Origin: Xanthobacteraceae bacterium
Lineage (GTDB): Bacteria > Pseudomonadota > Alphaproteobacteria > Rhizobiales > Xanthobacteraceae
Length of the DNA: 35,492 nt
Direction: 5' to 3'
Assembly (NCBI GenBank): GCA_019747015.1
Contig: JAIERI010000144.1
Span: 1 to 35,492 of the forward strand
The translations under genes were made by a program, and so were the position numbers. Under the pieces are notes generated by a model. It worked only from the letters and a program-made list of their open reading frames with translations. It was not told the DNA's origin and searched no databases. Shown piece after piece: positions 7,599 through 15,550 of this stretch; position 1 is the first letter of the stretch; each line of letters begins with the position of its first letter.

Positions 7599-8632
7599 GG
7601 GTCCAGCACTTTTGACAACGCGGTGAACTCTCTTTTTATCAACCCGGTCGTTGCATGATTTTTCTTCCCGACATCCTCAATTGCACTGGCATGATTGGCG
7701 ATGCATGTTTCCAGCCTGTCCAGCAGGCCGCTTGCGTCGGGCGCAGCCAGATCCGGTATAAAGAGATCAGAAGCCGAATAAGGCGTTGTGCTGGTGCAGA
7801 TCGGCACCAGACCTGCTGAAAGATAGTTGAGAAGTTTGATATCGGACTTTGCATCGAAGAATTTCTGCGCAGCGGCTGGCAAGCGGGACGGCAATGGCGC
7901 GATTCCGATCGCTCCCGCGCTAAACTTGAGGAACTCGCGATATGAGTCAAAATCCAGCCGCGGGATGTATCTGTATTTTTTGAAAGGCACTCCGCATTCA
8001 GGATCGAAACGGCCGATAAAAATCATTTCATAATCATGGCGATTGGCGATGTTGGCCAGATCATTCATGAAGTGAGGATAGTCCATGAGCACGAACGGAA
8101 AATCCCCCGACGTCCAGACAATCTGTTTCTTCAAACCGATTTGTACTGGCGGCAAAAAGCCCGTGTGTCCGTTTTTCAGAATGATTGGGTCTTTGGTCAA
8201 AAGTGCGCCGCTGCGAAGATCCCCGGCCAATTGCTCGTTCGTCGTTGTGACAAAATCCGCGCGATTCAGGCACCATTTGATTCTCCATACCGTGTTCGGC
8301 CTCCGCTTCATCACAAATTCCGGGACCGATGTCAGCAGATCGTCAATATCGTAGATGAGTGGGACGTTGGGGTGACTTTTCAAAAATCTGTACTGGGCAT
8401 ACGAGACGTTGCGGTGGCACCAGACGTGAGTAAACCGGGCAGTCTTGAGACACCCCAGGAGGTTCATTTTGCGGTCGGCGAATTGAAACGAGGCAATCAC
8501 GTCGCGAGCGAGCAATGCGCTCAGGAAAGGCCTGATACGTATTTCGCTTAGCTCCGCGTCCGATGAAAGCGCAACCACGCTCTTTTTTTTGTCGGAAGGC
8601 GAATAAACAAAACAGCGATTGTTAAATAACAT
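7583..8632 (-). CDS. Glycosyltransferase (GT-B, group 1-like)
   Basis: The protein shows a weak GT4-like layout: an N-terminal half with VWCHRNVSYAQYRFL and LIYDIDDLL (about residues 90-125), and a C-terminal half with KSDIKLLNYLSAGLVPICT (about 263-281), the donor-binding segment typical of group 1 enzymes. Length is 349 aa. There is no signal peptide. It would add a sugar to the same surface glycan as its neighbours. No good ribosome site precedes the ATG at 8632. It is divergent from the aminotransferase gene across a hairpin-rich gap. The specificity cannot be read. Confidence 0.8.
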   Translation of the reverse strand: MLFNNRCFVYSPSDKKKSVVALSSDAELSEIRIRPFLSALLARDVIASFQFADRKMNLLGCLKTARFTHVWCHRNVSYAQYRFLKSHPNVPLIYDIDDLLTSVPEFVMKRRPNTVWRIKWCLNRADFVTTTNEQLAGDLRSGALLTKDPIILKNGHTGFLPPVQIGLKKQIVWTSGDFPFVLMDYPHFMNDLANIANRHDYEMIFIGRFDPECGVPFKKYRYIPRLDFDSYREFLKFSAGAIGIAPLPSRLPAAAQKFFDAKSDIKLLNYLSAGLVPICTSTTPYSASDLFIPDLAAPDASGLLDRLETCIANHASAIEDVGKKNHATTGLIKREFTALSKVLDPIFQK

Positions 8633-8640
8633 GATCGAAG

Positions 8641-8660
8641 CCTAAAATAATTTGTTTAGG
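8641..8660. repeat. inverted repeat CCTAAA-N8-TTTAGG
   Basis: A perfect 6-bp inverted repeat 8 nt upstream of the leftward glycosyltransferase start. Its position suggests an operator or an RNA hairpin in the 5' leader. Confidence 0.4.
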
Positions 8661-8683
8661 TGCCGACTCAACAAGTCAACATT

Positions 8684-8717
8684 GGTTCTTTGCTGAAAGC
8701 AAGAACCGGAAATCCGG
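8684..8717 (+). promoter_or_regulatory. double hairpin ahead of the aminotransferase gene
   Basis: Two stems stand side by side: GGTTCT-T-TGCT / AGCA-AGAACC (8684-8707, ten pairs, one bulge, loop GAA) and CCGGA-AA-TCCGG (8706-8717). They share two bases, so they could be mutually exclusive. No T-run follows, so a leader structure is more likely than a terminator. Confidence 0.4.
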
Positions 8718-8780
8718 CGGTGCATGCCTAAAACGGCGCACGAAAGGTCTTTGCGCTATTTCAGAAGGATCGGCAAGCAA

Positions 8781-9890
8781 ATGAAACAAGCGCCCTCAGC
8801 AATTCCGTTCAACGATCTTTCGCGGCAGGCAAGATTATTCCAGTCCGAATTTGTCGCTTCAATCGCAAAGACAGTTCAAAGCGGACGGTATATCCAAGGC
8901 TCCGAACACAATCAATTCGAGAAGGAATTTTCAGAATATTGTGGCACACAATTCGCCATAGGGGTTGCAAACGGCTCGGATGCGCTGGAAATAGCTCTGC
9001 GAGCGGCTGGCGTTGAACGAGGACAATCTGTACTCACCGTCGCAAACGCCGGGGGGTATGCAACAGCCGCAATTCTGGCAATCGGGGCGCGCCCGCTCTA
9101 TGCCGATGTGGATATCGACACCCATTTAATCGATCTTGAGGCCTTCGCGAACCTGATCTCCTCGGCACCTGTAGCGGCCGTTGTCATCACCCATTTGTTT
9201 GGCCGGATGGCCGATGTCGCTCGTGTCACGGACACGTGCGCGCGCAAGGGGATTCCTGTCATCGAGGATTGCGCTCAAGCTCACGGGGCGCAGCTTGGCG
9301 GCAGGATGGCCGGGAGCATTGGTGCCGCAGGCTGCTTCAGCTTCTACCCCACGAAGAATCTGGGCGCGCTCGGAGACGGCGGCGCCATCACAACGAACGA
9401 CCCCGGGATCGCCGACAAAGCCCGATCGCTTCGCCAATACGGTTGGAATGGCAAATATAAAGTCGCGTTGAGTGGAGGCCGCAACAGCCGTCTCGATGAA
9501 ATACAAGCCGCGGTGCTTCGGATAAAACTTCCAAAGCTGCGGGACTGGAACGAGCGCCGCCGGGCCATCGCCAATCGATATTGTAGCGGGCTACGGCACG
9601 ACAAAATCCGATGCCTGGGGCCTTCCGGGCCGGGTGATGTGGTGCATCTCTTCGTGGCGCGGTGTAGCGACCGAGACGGGCTTCGCGATCATCTCCGTGT
9701 GGCCGAAATTGGCAGCGACGTGCATTATCCCATACCGGATCATTTGCAGCCGGCGTGGTCGCACATTAACCCAAACACCAGATTGCCGGTAACAGAACGG
9801 CTCGCGTCCGAAATCGTCTCTTTGCCCTGCTATCCTGAATTGAGCGACGATGAAGTGGACCGAATAATCGACCGCATAAATGGCTGGTAG
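8781..9890 (+). CDS. DegT/DnrJ/EryC1-family sugar aminotransferase (FdtB/QdtB-like)
   Basis: This is a PLP-dependent enzyme that converts a keto-sugar nucleotide to an amino-sugar nucleotide. Family landmarks are IPFNDLSRQ at the start, GVANGSDALEIALRA, VIEDCAQAHGA (PLP-ring contact) and FSFYPTKNLGALGDGG, which contains the internal-aldimine lysine; LRQYGWNGKY and SRLDEIQAAVL follow. The ORF begins at 8724, but ATG 8781 (369 aa, AGAAGGA upstream) places the family's IPFND start correctly, so I prefer it. The next gene fuses an acetyltransferase and a 3,4-ketoisomerase, which together point to C3 amination and to a Fuc3NAc- or Qui3NAc-type product. Confidence 0.9.
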   Translation: MKQAPSAIPFNDLSRQARLFQSEFVASIAKTVQSGRYIQGSEHNQFEKEFSEYCGTQFAIGVANGSDALEIALRAAGVERGQSVLTVANAGGYATAAILAIGARPLYADVDIDTHLIDLEAFANLISSAPVAAVVITHLFGRMADVARVTDTCARKGIPVIEDCAQAHGAQLGGRMAGSIGAAGCFSFYPTKNLGALGDGGAITTNDPGIADKARSLRQYGWNGKYKVALSGGRNSRLDEIQAAVLRIKLPKLRDWNERRRAIANRYCSGLRHDKIRCLGPSGPGDVVHLFVARCSDRDGLRDHLRVAEIGSDVHYPIPDHLQPAWSHINPNTRLPVTERLASEIVSLPCYPELSDDEVDRIIDRINGW

Positions 9891-10007
9891 CGCGGCCCCC
9901 TCCGTACTCGCTGGTGTATATGGAAACCAAGAGTCCGCATATCGTCCGTATGCCGTTTCGCCGTTCGGGCCGGGTGAGGATTGAGCGCTGGGCTTCGTTG
10001 AGCTTCA

Positions 10008-10979
10008 ATGGGACAACATGAAATGGGAGACGTTTTTATTCACGAGCAGGCGCTTTGCGAAAGCTCCGATATTGGACCCGGTACACGAGTCTGGGCCTTC
10101 GCCCATATTTTAAAGGGCGCGAAAATAGGCTCGAACTGCAATATTTGCGACGGCGTTTTTGTCGAGAACGACGTCACCGTCGGCGACCGCGTCACCGTCA
10201 AGAACGGCGTTCAATTGTGGGACGGCGTCACGCTCGAGGACGACGTTTTCGTGGGCCCCAACGCAACATTCACGAACGACCCCTTTCCTCGCAGCAAAAT
10301 TTATCCGGGAAAGTTTTTGCGTACAATTGTGAGACGCGGCGCTTCGATTGGCGCGAACGCGACAATTTTGCCCGGCATCGAGATCGGCACCGGAGCAATG
10401 GTGGGTGCGGGGGCCGTGGCAACACGCTCTGTTCCGCCCAATGCAATCGTCGTGGGAAACCCTGCGCGAATTGTGGGGTATGTGAATGCCGAAGAATTGC
10501 CGAAAACGAATGAGCTGAGGTCAACCGTGCCATCGGATGCGTCGGATATCGCTTATGTAGGCGTGGGAGATGTTCGCAGATATATGCTGCCCCGGTTCAG
10601 TGACATGCGGGGCCATCTTGCACCTGGAGAATTCGAGAAGAACCTTCCGTTTTTTCCGCGAAGATATTTTATCGTTTACAATGTGCCGTCGAAAGAGACC
10701 CGCGGCGAACACGCCCACAAAATCTGCCATCAATTTCTGATATGCACTTCGGGCTCGTGCGAAATCCTGGTGGACAACGGGACAGCGAGAAAAGTGTTTA
10801 CTCTTGATAGTCCGGCGGTTGGAATTTACGTCCCGCCCATGATCTGGAGCGCTCAATATAACTATTCTGCGGACGCCGTGCTCCTTGTGTTCGCATCGGA
10901 CCCCTACGACGCGAAAGATTACGTCCGGGAGTACTCCGAGTTCTGTGCGCTTGTCGCCGCCAACAGGCCGCCGAAATAA
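10008..10979 (+). CDS. Bifunctional sugar N-acetyltransferase / dTDP-4-keto-6-deoxyhexose 3,4-ketoisomerase (WxcM/FdtC-FdtA fusion)
   Basis: Residues about 8-165 form a left-handed beta helix of hexapeptide repeats ([20 protein letters not shown], then [17 protein letters not shown] and [10 protein letters not shown]), the FdtC/QdtC type of sugar N-acetyltransferase. Residues about 190-320 form a WxcM-like cupin ([14 protein letters not shown], with the paired histidines of FdtA/QdtA ketoisomerases). Together with the aminotransferase upstream the cell would have ketoisomerase, C3 aminotransferase and N-acetylase. Such fusions are known in a few bacteria. RmlA/RmlB, which make the starting sugar nucleotide, are not in the window. 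The 117-nt gap before it shows no terminator. ATG 10023 is an alternative start. Confidence 0.9.
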   Translation: MGQHEMGDVFIHEQALCESSDIGPGTRVWAFAHILKGAKIGSNCNICDGVFVENDVTVGDRVTVKNGVQLWDGVTLEDDVFVGPNATFTNDPFPRSKIYPGKFLRTIVRRGASIGANATILPGIEIGTGAMVGAGAVATRSVPPNAIVVGNPARIVGYVNAEELPKTNELRSTVPSDASDIAYVGVGDVRRYMLPRFSDMRGHLAPGEFEKNLPFFPRRYFIVYNVPSKETRGEHAHKICHQFLICTSGSCEILVDNGTARKVFTLDSPAVGIYVPPMIWSAQYNYSADAVLLVFASDPYDAKDYVREYSEFCALVAANRPPK

Positions 10980-10985
10980 ACCGCC

Positions 10986-11003
10986 GGCCGGCAAATACCG
11001 GCC
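10986..11003 (-). terminator. possible terminator hairpin GGCCGG-N6-CCGGCC
   Basis: A perfect 6-bp GC stem with a 6-nt loop lies between the convergent fusion gene and the first MOSC gene. Read leftward it is followed by GGCGGTTTATTTC, a modest T-rich tail, so it may end the permease-MOSC transcript. Confidence 0.4.
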
Positions 11004-11004
11004 A

Positions 11005-11859
11005 TCACGTATCCAGAATCCGCACCTGATCTCCGGTCCGAACAAATTTGCCGGACTGATCGCCGAATGGCCTCGTGTTGATCGCCACCCTGTAGAAGTG
11101 GTTGAACCGGGAGCGATCGGACCATACCGGCAGGGTTCGGCCGCGAAGCTCGGTGAAGCGCCGCACGAATGTGCGATCCCCTATTCCCGAGGCCGGTTCT
11201 CTCGTCGGAACCACGCACCGCTGACACGGGTTGACGCCTTCGAACCCGGCTTCTCCGATACGAAAGCGAACCACCATCCCGGCGGCGCCGAAGAGCCGGT
11301 CCTCCCAAAAGGGCGGCACGCCATCGATCTCAATATTGGTGCGAAAGCGCTGGCGAACCTGCTCCAAGGGAAGATCGAACCACCGGGCGATCTCCTGAAG
11401 GGTCGCGACGCTGATGAGCGTCGGCCCTGGAGACGCCGTATCGTCGGGAAACCCGGCGTCGCGGTTACTTTTCAGCTCGACGGGAAATCCAAAATAACGG
11501 CTCAGCCATTGTTGGATTTCGTCCCGATCTGCGGTCAAGGAGAAGGTGCGATCGACAGGCCGCCGCTCGCCTTCGTCCTGAAACGACACTGTTTGGTTTT
11601 GCACGTCCACTGAAGATCGCAATCGGTGAACGGCCGCATGACGCTTGCCGTTGACGAATTGTCCACTCATCTCGAGCATTGCCCACGTTCTGTCGTATTC
11701 CAGCGCACCGCTTGTCAAAATCCGCGCCTCACGCAAGACAGCCGCATCCAGCGATTTGATCGGAAATATCTGGACGCGAGATACAAACGCCGTATCGACC
11801 ACTGTGCAGGCCCTCGGTTCATTTCCGGAAATGCCAAAGAATCTCCGATGACGCGCCAT
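11005..11859 (-). CDS. MOSC-domain molybdenum-cofactor protein, YcbX/mARC-like (first copy)
   Basis: It has an N-terminal MOSC_N beta-barrel (VQIFPIKSLDAAVL, residues about 29-42) and a C-terminal MOSC domain with PCQRC (C212, C215); in mARC and YcbX the second cysteine of this motif ligates molybdenum. Such proteins reduce N-hydroxylated or N-oxide compounds with electrons from a ferredoxin-type partner. There is no 2Fe-2S domain, unlike E. coli YcbX. The ORF begins at 11922, but ATG 11859 has a GGAG 8 nt upstream and gives 284 aa. It follows the APC permease by 73 nt in the same direction, so the two are probably one operon under the MocR-type operator. Confidence 0.88.
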   Translation of the reverse strand: MARHRRFFGISGNEPRACTVVDTAFVSRVQIFPIKSLDAAVLREARILTSGALEYDRTWAMLEMSGQFVNGKRHAAVHRLRSSVDVQNQTVSFQDEGERRPVDRTFSLTADRDEIQQWLSRYFGFPVELKSNRDAGFPDDTASPGPTLISVATLQEIARWFDLPLEQVRQRFRTNIEIDGVPPFWEDRLFGAAGMVVRFRIGEAGFEGVNPCQRCVVPTREPASGIGDRTFVRRFTELRGRTLPVWSDRSRFNHFYRVAINTRPFGDQSGKFVRTGDQVRILDT

Positions 11860-11932
11860 CGAAGATTCTCCGGGAGAGACATGCTGTAAATAGTCCGGGA
11901 GCCCGCAAAGGCTCCCGAACATTGTTGGAAAT

Positions 11933-13339
11933 TCAGGCCACCCGTTGTGCCGCAGGCAGGATGCTGCCGACGTGTTCCTTGATCATCGCTGCCGTCAGCG
12001 GTTTGCGGAACCTGACAGACAGGATCCAGACCGCCCCGATCGCTAGGTAAGCCAGGAACAGATAGGGGAAGTAAAGCACCGGGGCATCTGGGATCGGATA
12101 GACGCTGCCGACCGTCGGGATCATCAGAAGCGCCAGTGCTACCCCGCAGACGGCAAGATCGACGTTGCGAAGTTCGCCGATCTTTTTCAGATAGACCGGC
12201 GCCGCTATCGTAATCATGATGTAGGGAACGATGAAGCCGAAAGCCGCCAGCGTTCCAACATAGTTGAAGAGATCAAGCGGTTCGAGGCCGGCCACAGCCA
12301 CGCTGACTGTCGGGATGATGAACGCAATCGCCGCGAGGGTCGTCACGGCAACATGCGGGGTCGCGTTGGTTTCATGCGAGTCGGCGGTCGCTGCATGGAA
12401 AAGACCGTGCCGGCCCATGGCGAATAGCACCCGGCTTCCCGCGTTGATGCAGGAGAGGCAAAGCGCGAAGAAGCTGACCATGGCTCCGAACGACAGCGGC
12501 GCCTGAAGAATGGGAAGATGTGCGAGAGTGGCCATGACGTTGAGCGGCGCATCGATCTTGTCGAGAGTGGGATCGGAGCCGTGCGTCGCCATCACCATGA
12601 CGTAGGACACGAAAACGAAGAAGCTGCCGGAGATCACGAGACTCCAGACAACGGCTTTCGGAATCGTCACGAGCGGATCCCTCGCCTCTTCACCGAACGC
12701 CGTGCAGCACTCGAAACCGACGAGGCTGAAGATCGCGACGACGACGCCGAGACCAAGGCCCGACAGGGGCAATGTCGACACGTCGAATTGCGCATGATCG
12801 ATCTTGAAGCCATGCTGCGCCAGCGTCACGATACAGAGGATCGCGATCAACAGCATGGAGGCGCCTTCCAGGATCAGCATCAGAATTGCCGAGAGCTGGA
12901 CGTTTTTCCATGCGCAGAACCACGAGATGCCGACACAGACTGCGAAGAGAAGTGAGAACGGAAGATGGAATCCAACCATCTCGAGCAGCTTGTCGGCGAA
13001 AATCGAAAAGCCGGTGACGCCAGCCATCGAGATTCCGAGATAGGCCCAGATCAGGGACCAGCCGCCGATCGCACCGGCGGAAATTCCAAGACCGCGGCAG
13101 ATATACAGATACATCGATCCCGCGGTGGCCGAACGCCGCGCGAACTGATTGAGGTTGAAGGCGACGAAAACGAGCATGATCGTTCCGAGCGCATAGGATA
13201 ACCAGCTCCAGTCGCCGGTGTTTCCATACATGACCGGAATGATCAGCGCCGCCGTCATGGTCGGCGAGATAAGAGCAATGCCCTGAGCGAGCAGCTCCAC
13301 GAATCCTAGACAATTTTTTCTCAGTGTTACGTCGTACAT
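11933..13339 (-). CDS. APC-superfamily amino acid/amine permease
   Basis: This is an integral membrane transporter of about 12 helices in the amino acid-polyamine-organocation superfamily. Visible features include LLAQGIALISPTMTAALIIP in helix 1, and GFECCTAFGEEARDPLVTIP, the conserved segment after helix 6. It would import an amino acid or amine by proton or ion coupling. The ORF begins at 13417, but ATG 13339 is preceded by GGGGAAG at 5-6 nt and gives 468 aa starting just before helix 1; the upstream ATG has no ribosome site. The long leader to the operator at 13435-13466 is notable. The substrate is unknown; the regulator's aminotransferase fold suggests an amino compound. Confidence 0.9.
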   Translation of the reverse strand: MYDVTLRKNCLGFVELLAQGIALISPTMTAALIIPVMYGNTGDWSWLSYALGTIMLVFVAFNLNQFARRSATAGSMYLYICRGLGISAGAIGGWSLIWAYLGISMAGVTGFSIFADKLLEMVGFHLPFSLLFAVCVGISWFCAWKNVQLSAILMLILEGASMLLIAILCIVTLAQHGFKIDHAQFDVSTLPLSGLGLGVVVAIFSLVGFECCTAFGEEARDPLVTIPKAVVWSLVISGSFFVFVSYVMVMATHGSDPTLDKIDAPLNVMATLAHLPILQAPLSFGAMVSFFALCLSCINAGSRVLFAMGRHGLFHAATADSHETNATPHVAVTTLAAIAFIIPTVSVAVAGLEPLDLFNYVGTLAAFGFIVPYIMITIAAPVYLKKIGELRNVDLAVCGVALALLMIPTVGSVYPIPDAPVLYFPYLFLAYLAIGAVWILSVRFRKPLTAAMIKEHVGSILPAAQRVA

Positions 13340-13434
13340 GGATCTTCCCCTTTTTGCGCAAGACTCTGTCTGTTGATCCTTGAGTGTTCCAATCCCGGCT
13401 TTTGATGATTGCATCACGCGGAAGGGGAATGAGC

Positions 13435-13466
13435 GGCCTCCAGTTTAGACGTACCTGCTGGTCCAG
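13435..13466 (-). promoter_or_regulatory. candidate MocR operator upstream of the permease-MOSC operon
   Basis: On the minus strand CTGGACCAG (13458-13466) is followed 23 nt later by CTGGAGG (first base 13443). Half-site spacing (14 nt between the CCAG-type cores) is identical to the two other copies in the window. Confidence 0.6.
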
Positions 13467-13571
13467 TTGAATTGCCGCAGGCACGTGTGGCCCGCAAAAG
13501 ATTAAGCGGCAACGTGCCGGCGATGGCTGTCGCCGGGCATTTCAAGACTTCAAGCCGGCGGCAGTTCACTC

Positions 13572-14381
13572 TCAGAAATTGAGTGCGATTTCGAGAGGAC
13601 TGCCCGCGCGCAGCGTCTTTCCGATACCGCCGGCCACCGCGGCATAATTGCCGAAGCGGACACCGACTTTCGAATTTCTGTATCGGCCCAGGGTCAATAG
13701 CGGCTCCTGTCCGAACTCCGCTTTTTCCTGATCGATGGTGGTCAGATTGCATCGGTAGCAAATGTCGATGAAACGAAGCGTGACGTCGCTCGTACTTGCC
13801 GATGCAAAGTAATCTTCGCCGTAAGGATCGACACCCTCGACGACGATATTGGGACGAAAGCGATTCATCGGGACTTCGGAAACGAGGCGCTTGTTCAGAT
13901 CGTTACGCGAAGCCTCGGAGATCACCAGGATTCCGTAATTGTCGACGAAACTGGTGGGAGCCTCATCGCGCGAGGGATACTGCACGCCGCCCTTGCGCAG
14001 GAATTGAGGATCGCAGGCCACAAGGCGATAATTGCCGCCCAGATATTTGCTGAACCATGATGACGCCTCGCTGCCTGCCGAAAGCGACGACACTTTTTCA
14101 CCGAACAATTCGGCTTCGGTGCGGTCCCCGCCTTGAATCGCGTGCGGAATGACAAGCTCCGGCATGCCCGGCGCATTGAGGAGGATCTTGTCCTTGAGAG
14201 GCTTGGGCTCGACGAGCGCAAGTTTGGGCTGTTCGCGCTGGCTCACGAACACACCGTGCTCGTCAATGACCATCCAGTTCCGGTCGCCAAGAAATCCTGT
14301 CGGCGACAGCTCGATTTCCTCCACGCGGACACCTTTGCAGGACTTGACCGGATAGACATACAGATCCTTGATCTTGATCAT
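13572..14381 (-). CDS. MOSC-domain molybdenum-cofactor protein, YcbX/mARC-like (second copy)
   Basis: This is closer to the textbook family than the first copy. MOSC_N starts at once (LYVYPVKSCKGVRVEEIEL, residues about 8-25; GFLGDRNWMVID at about 29-40), and the MOSC domain carries ICYRCNLTTID with C208 and C211, the latter the expected molybdenum ligand. Length is 269 aa, with no ferredoxin domain. ATG 14381 overlaps the stop of the reductase gene as ATGA and has GAGAGG 7 nt upstream, so it is preferred over GTG 14387. Tight coupling to a 2Fe-2S/FAD reductase makes an electron-transfer pair likely: the reductase would supply what YcbX carries in cis. The substrate is probably an N-hydroxylated or N-oxide compound. 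Confidence 0.92.
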   Translation of the reverse strand: MIKIKDLYVYPVKSCKGVRVEEIELSPTGFLGDRNWMVIDEHGVFVSQREQPKLALVEPKPLKDKILLNAPGMPELVIPHAIQGGDRTEAELFGEKVSSLSAGSEASSWFSKYLGGNYRLVACDPQFLRKGGVQYPSRDEAPTSFVDNYGILVISEASRNDLNKRLVSEVPMNRFRPNIVVEGVDPYGEDYFASASTSDVTLRFIDICYRCNLTTIDQEKAEFGQEPLLTLGRYRNSKVGVRFGNYAAVAGGIGKTLRAGSPLEIALNF

Positions 14382-15442
14382 GACCACACCTCTCTTGTGT
14401 TGAGCTGAGAATCCGCCGCGGGTCTCGACGGATGAAAACAGTCGGAGAAAAAACGATCGCGACGGGCGCCCCGCGCGAGCACGGCCTTATGTGCGGCATC
14501 GACCATCGCCGGACTGCCGCAGGCATAAATGTCGAAGGCGGACAGGTCATCGAAATCCTGCAACACCGCCTCGTGGACCAGTCCGGCACGGCCGCTCCAT
14601 GCGTCGGCGCGGTCGGAGACGACGGGGATATATGCGATGCCATGCCGTTCGCTGAATTCGCGCAGTTCGCGATCGAGATAGAGACCGCTTTGCGTGCGGC
14701 TTCCCCAATACACGTAAACAGGCGCGGCAAAAGAGTCGCCCGCCAGCGATTCGAGGATCGCGCGCACCGGCGCAATGCCCGTGCCCCCCGCAATGAAAAT
14801 CGCCGGCCGGACAACGGAGGCACAGGTGAAATTGCCGAACGGCCCGGTGACACGCAGGATGTCATTTACCCTGAGATGTTCGAAGACGTGGCCGGTGAAT
14901 ACGCCTCCGGCAACACGGCCGACGTGCAGGTCAACTGTCCCATCCACGCGTGGCGCATTGGCAATGGAAAACGAGCGGTCGAAGCCGTCGGAGTGACGAA
15001 GCCCGATAAACTGGCCGGGAATGAAATCGAGCGGATCGAGCGCGGAAAAGCGCAACGTCAATCGCATCACGTGCTCGCTCTCGCGGATCAGCCCGACCAC
15101 GCGCGCGGGCACGGCCGGACGCTCGCTCGGGGGCGGTTCGGGAAGCTCAGCGACATCAAGCTGAAGATCGCCCAATGCATGGGCGCGGCAAAGAAGAGCC
15201 GTGCAACCGTCCTGCTCCGCCGCGGATAATGCCGCTACCGAGCCGGCATGAAAGAAGTCACCGCTGGAAACCGTCACCTTGCAACTGCCACACGCACCTG
15301 TGCGGCACGCACTCGGAAGCCAGATACCGGCTTTGCCCGCCGCCTCCAGGATCGTTTCGTCAGACGCAACCTCGAAAGCGGTTCCCGTGGCGAGTGTCAC
15401 CGTCGCGGAACTGATCGGACGCAAGGAAAGCTTCAGGCCCAT
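14378..15442 (-). CDS. Fused 2Fe-2S ferredoxin / FAD / NAD(P) reductase
   Basis: This is an electron-transfer flavoprotein of the phenol-hydroxylase-P5 or CDP-glucoseen-reductase layout. It has a plant-type 2Fe-2S domain with C46, C51, C54 (CRTGACGSC) and C85, an FAD domain with RSFSIAN at about residue 155, and an NAD(P) domain with FIAGGTGIAPV and a C-terminal YACGSPAMVDAA. Length is 354 aa. It would pass electrons from NAD(P)H through FAD and the cluster to a partner protein. No oxygenase is nearby; the translationally coupled partner is a MOSC protein, so I infer it serves that. The ATG has a weak ribosome site, and a two-part operator lies 34-65 nt upstream. Confidence 0.92.
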   Translation of the reverse strand: MGLKLSLRPISSATVTLATGTAFEVASDETILEAAGKAGIWLPSACRTGACGSCKVTVSSGDFFHAGSVAALSAAEQDGCTALLCRAHALGDLQLDVAELPEPPPSERPAVPARVVGLIRESEHVMRLTLRFSALDPLDFIPGQFIGLRHSDGFDRSFSIANAPRVDGTVDLHVGRVAGGVFTGHVFEHLRVNDILRVTGPFGNFTCASVVRPAIFIAGGTGIAPVRAILESLAGDSFAAPVYVYWGSRTQSGLYLDRELREFSERHGIAYIPVVSDRADAWSGRAGLVHEAVLQDFDDLSAFDIYACGSPAMVDAAHKAVLARGARRDRFFSDCFHPSRPAADSQLNTREVWS

Positions 15443-15475
15443 GCCATCAAATTATTGGGCCGATGAACCGGGCTC

Positions 15476-15507
15476 ATGATCCAGTTTTTGGATCGAATAT
15501 GGTCCAG
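15476..15507 (-). promoter_or_regulatory. candidate MocR operator upstream of the reductase-MOSC operon
   Basis: ATGGTCCAG (15499-15507) and ATGATCCAG (15476-15484) on the plus strand are direct repeats differing at one base, exactly 23 bp apart. GATCCA-N5-TGGATC (15478-15494) forms an additional inverted repeat. The block ends 34 nt before the start codon. Confidence 0.65.
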
Positions 15508-15550
15508 GCAAACTTTATGCGGTCGGGTGTCTTCTAGCGCTCCGTGGGGA

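Noticed and set aside
10885-11613. 242-aa plus-strand ORF across the end of the fusion gene and the first MOSC gene
   Set aside because: It overlaps two real genes in other frames and crosses the hairpin between them.
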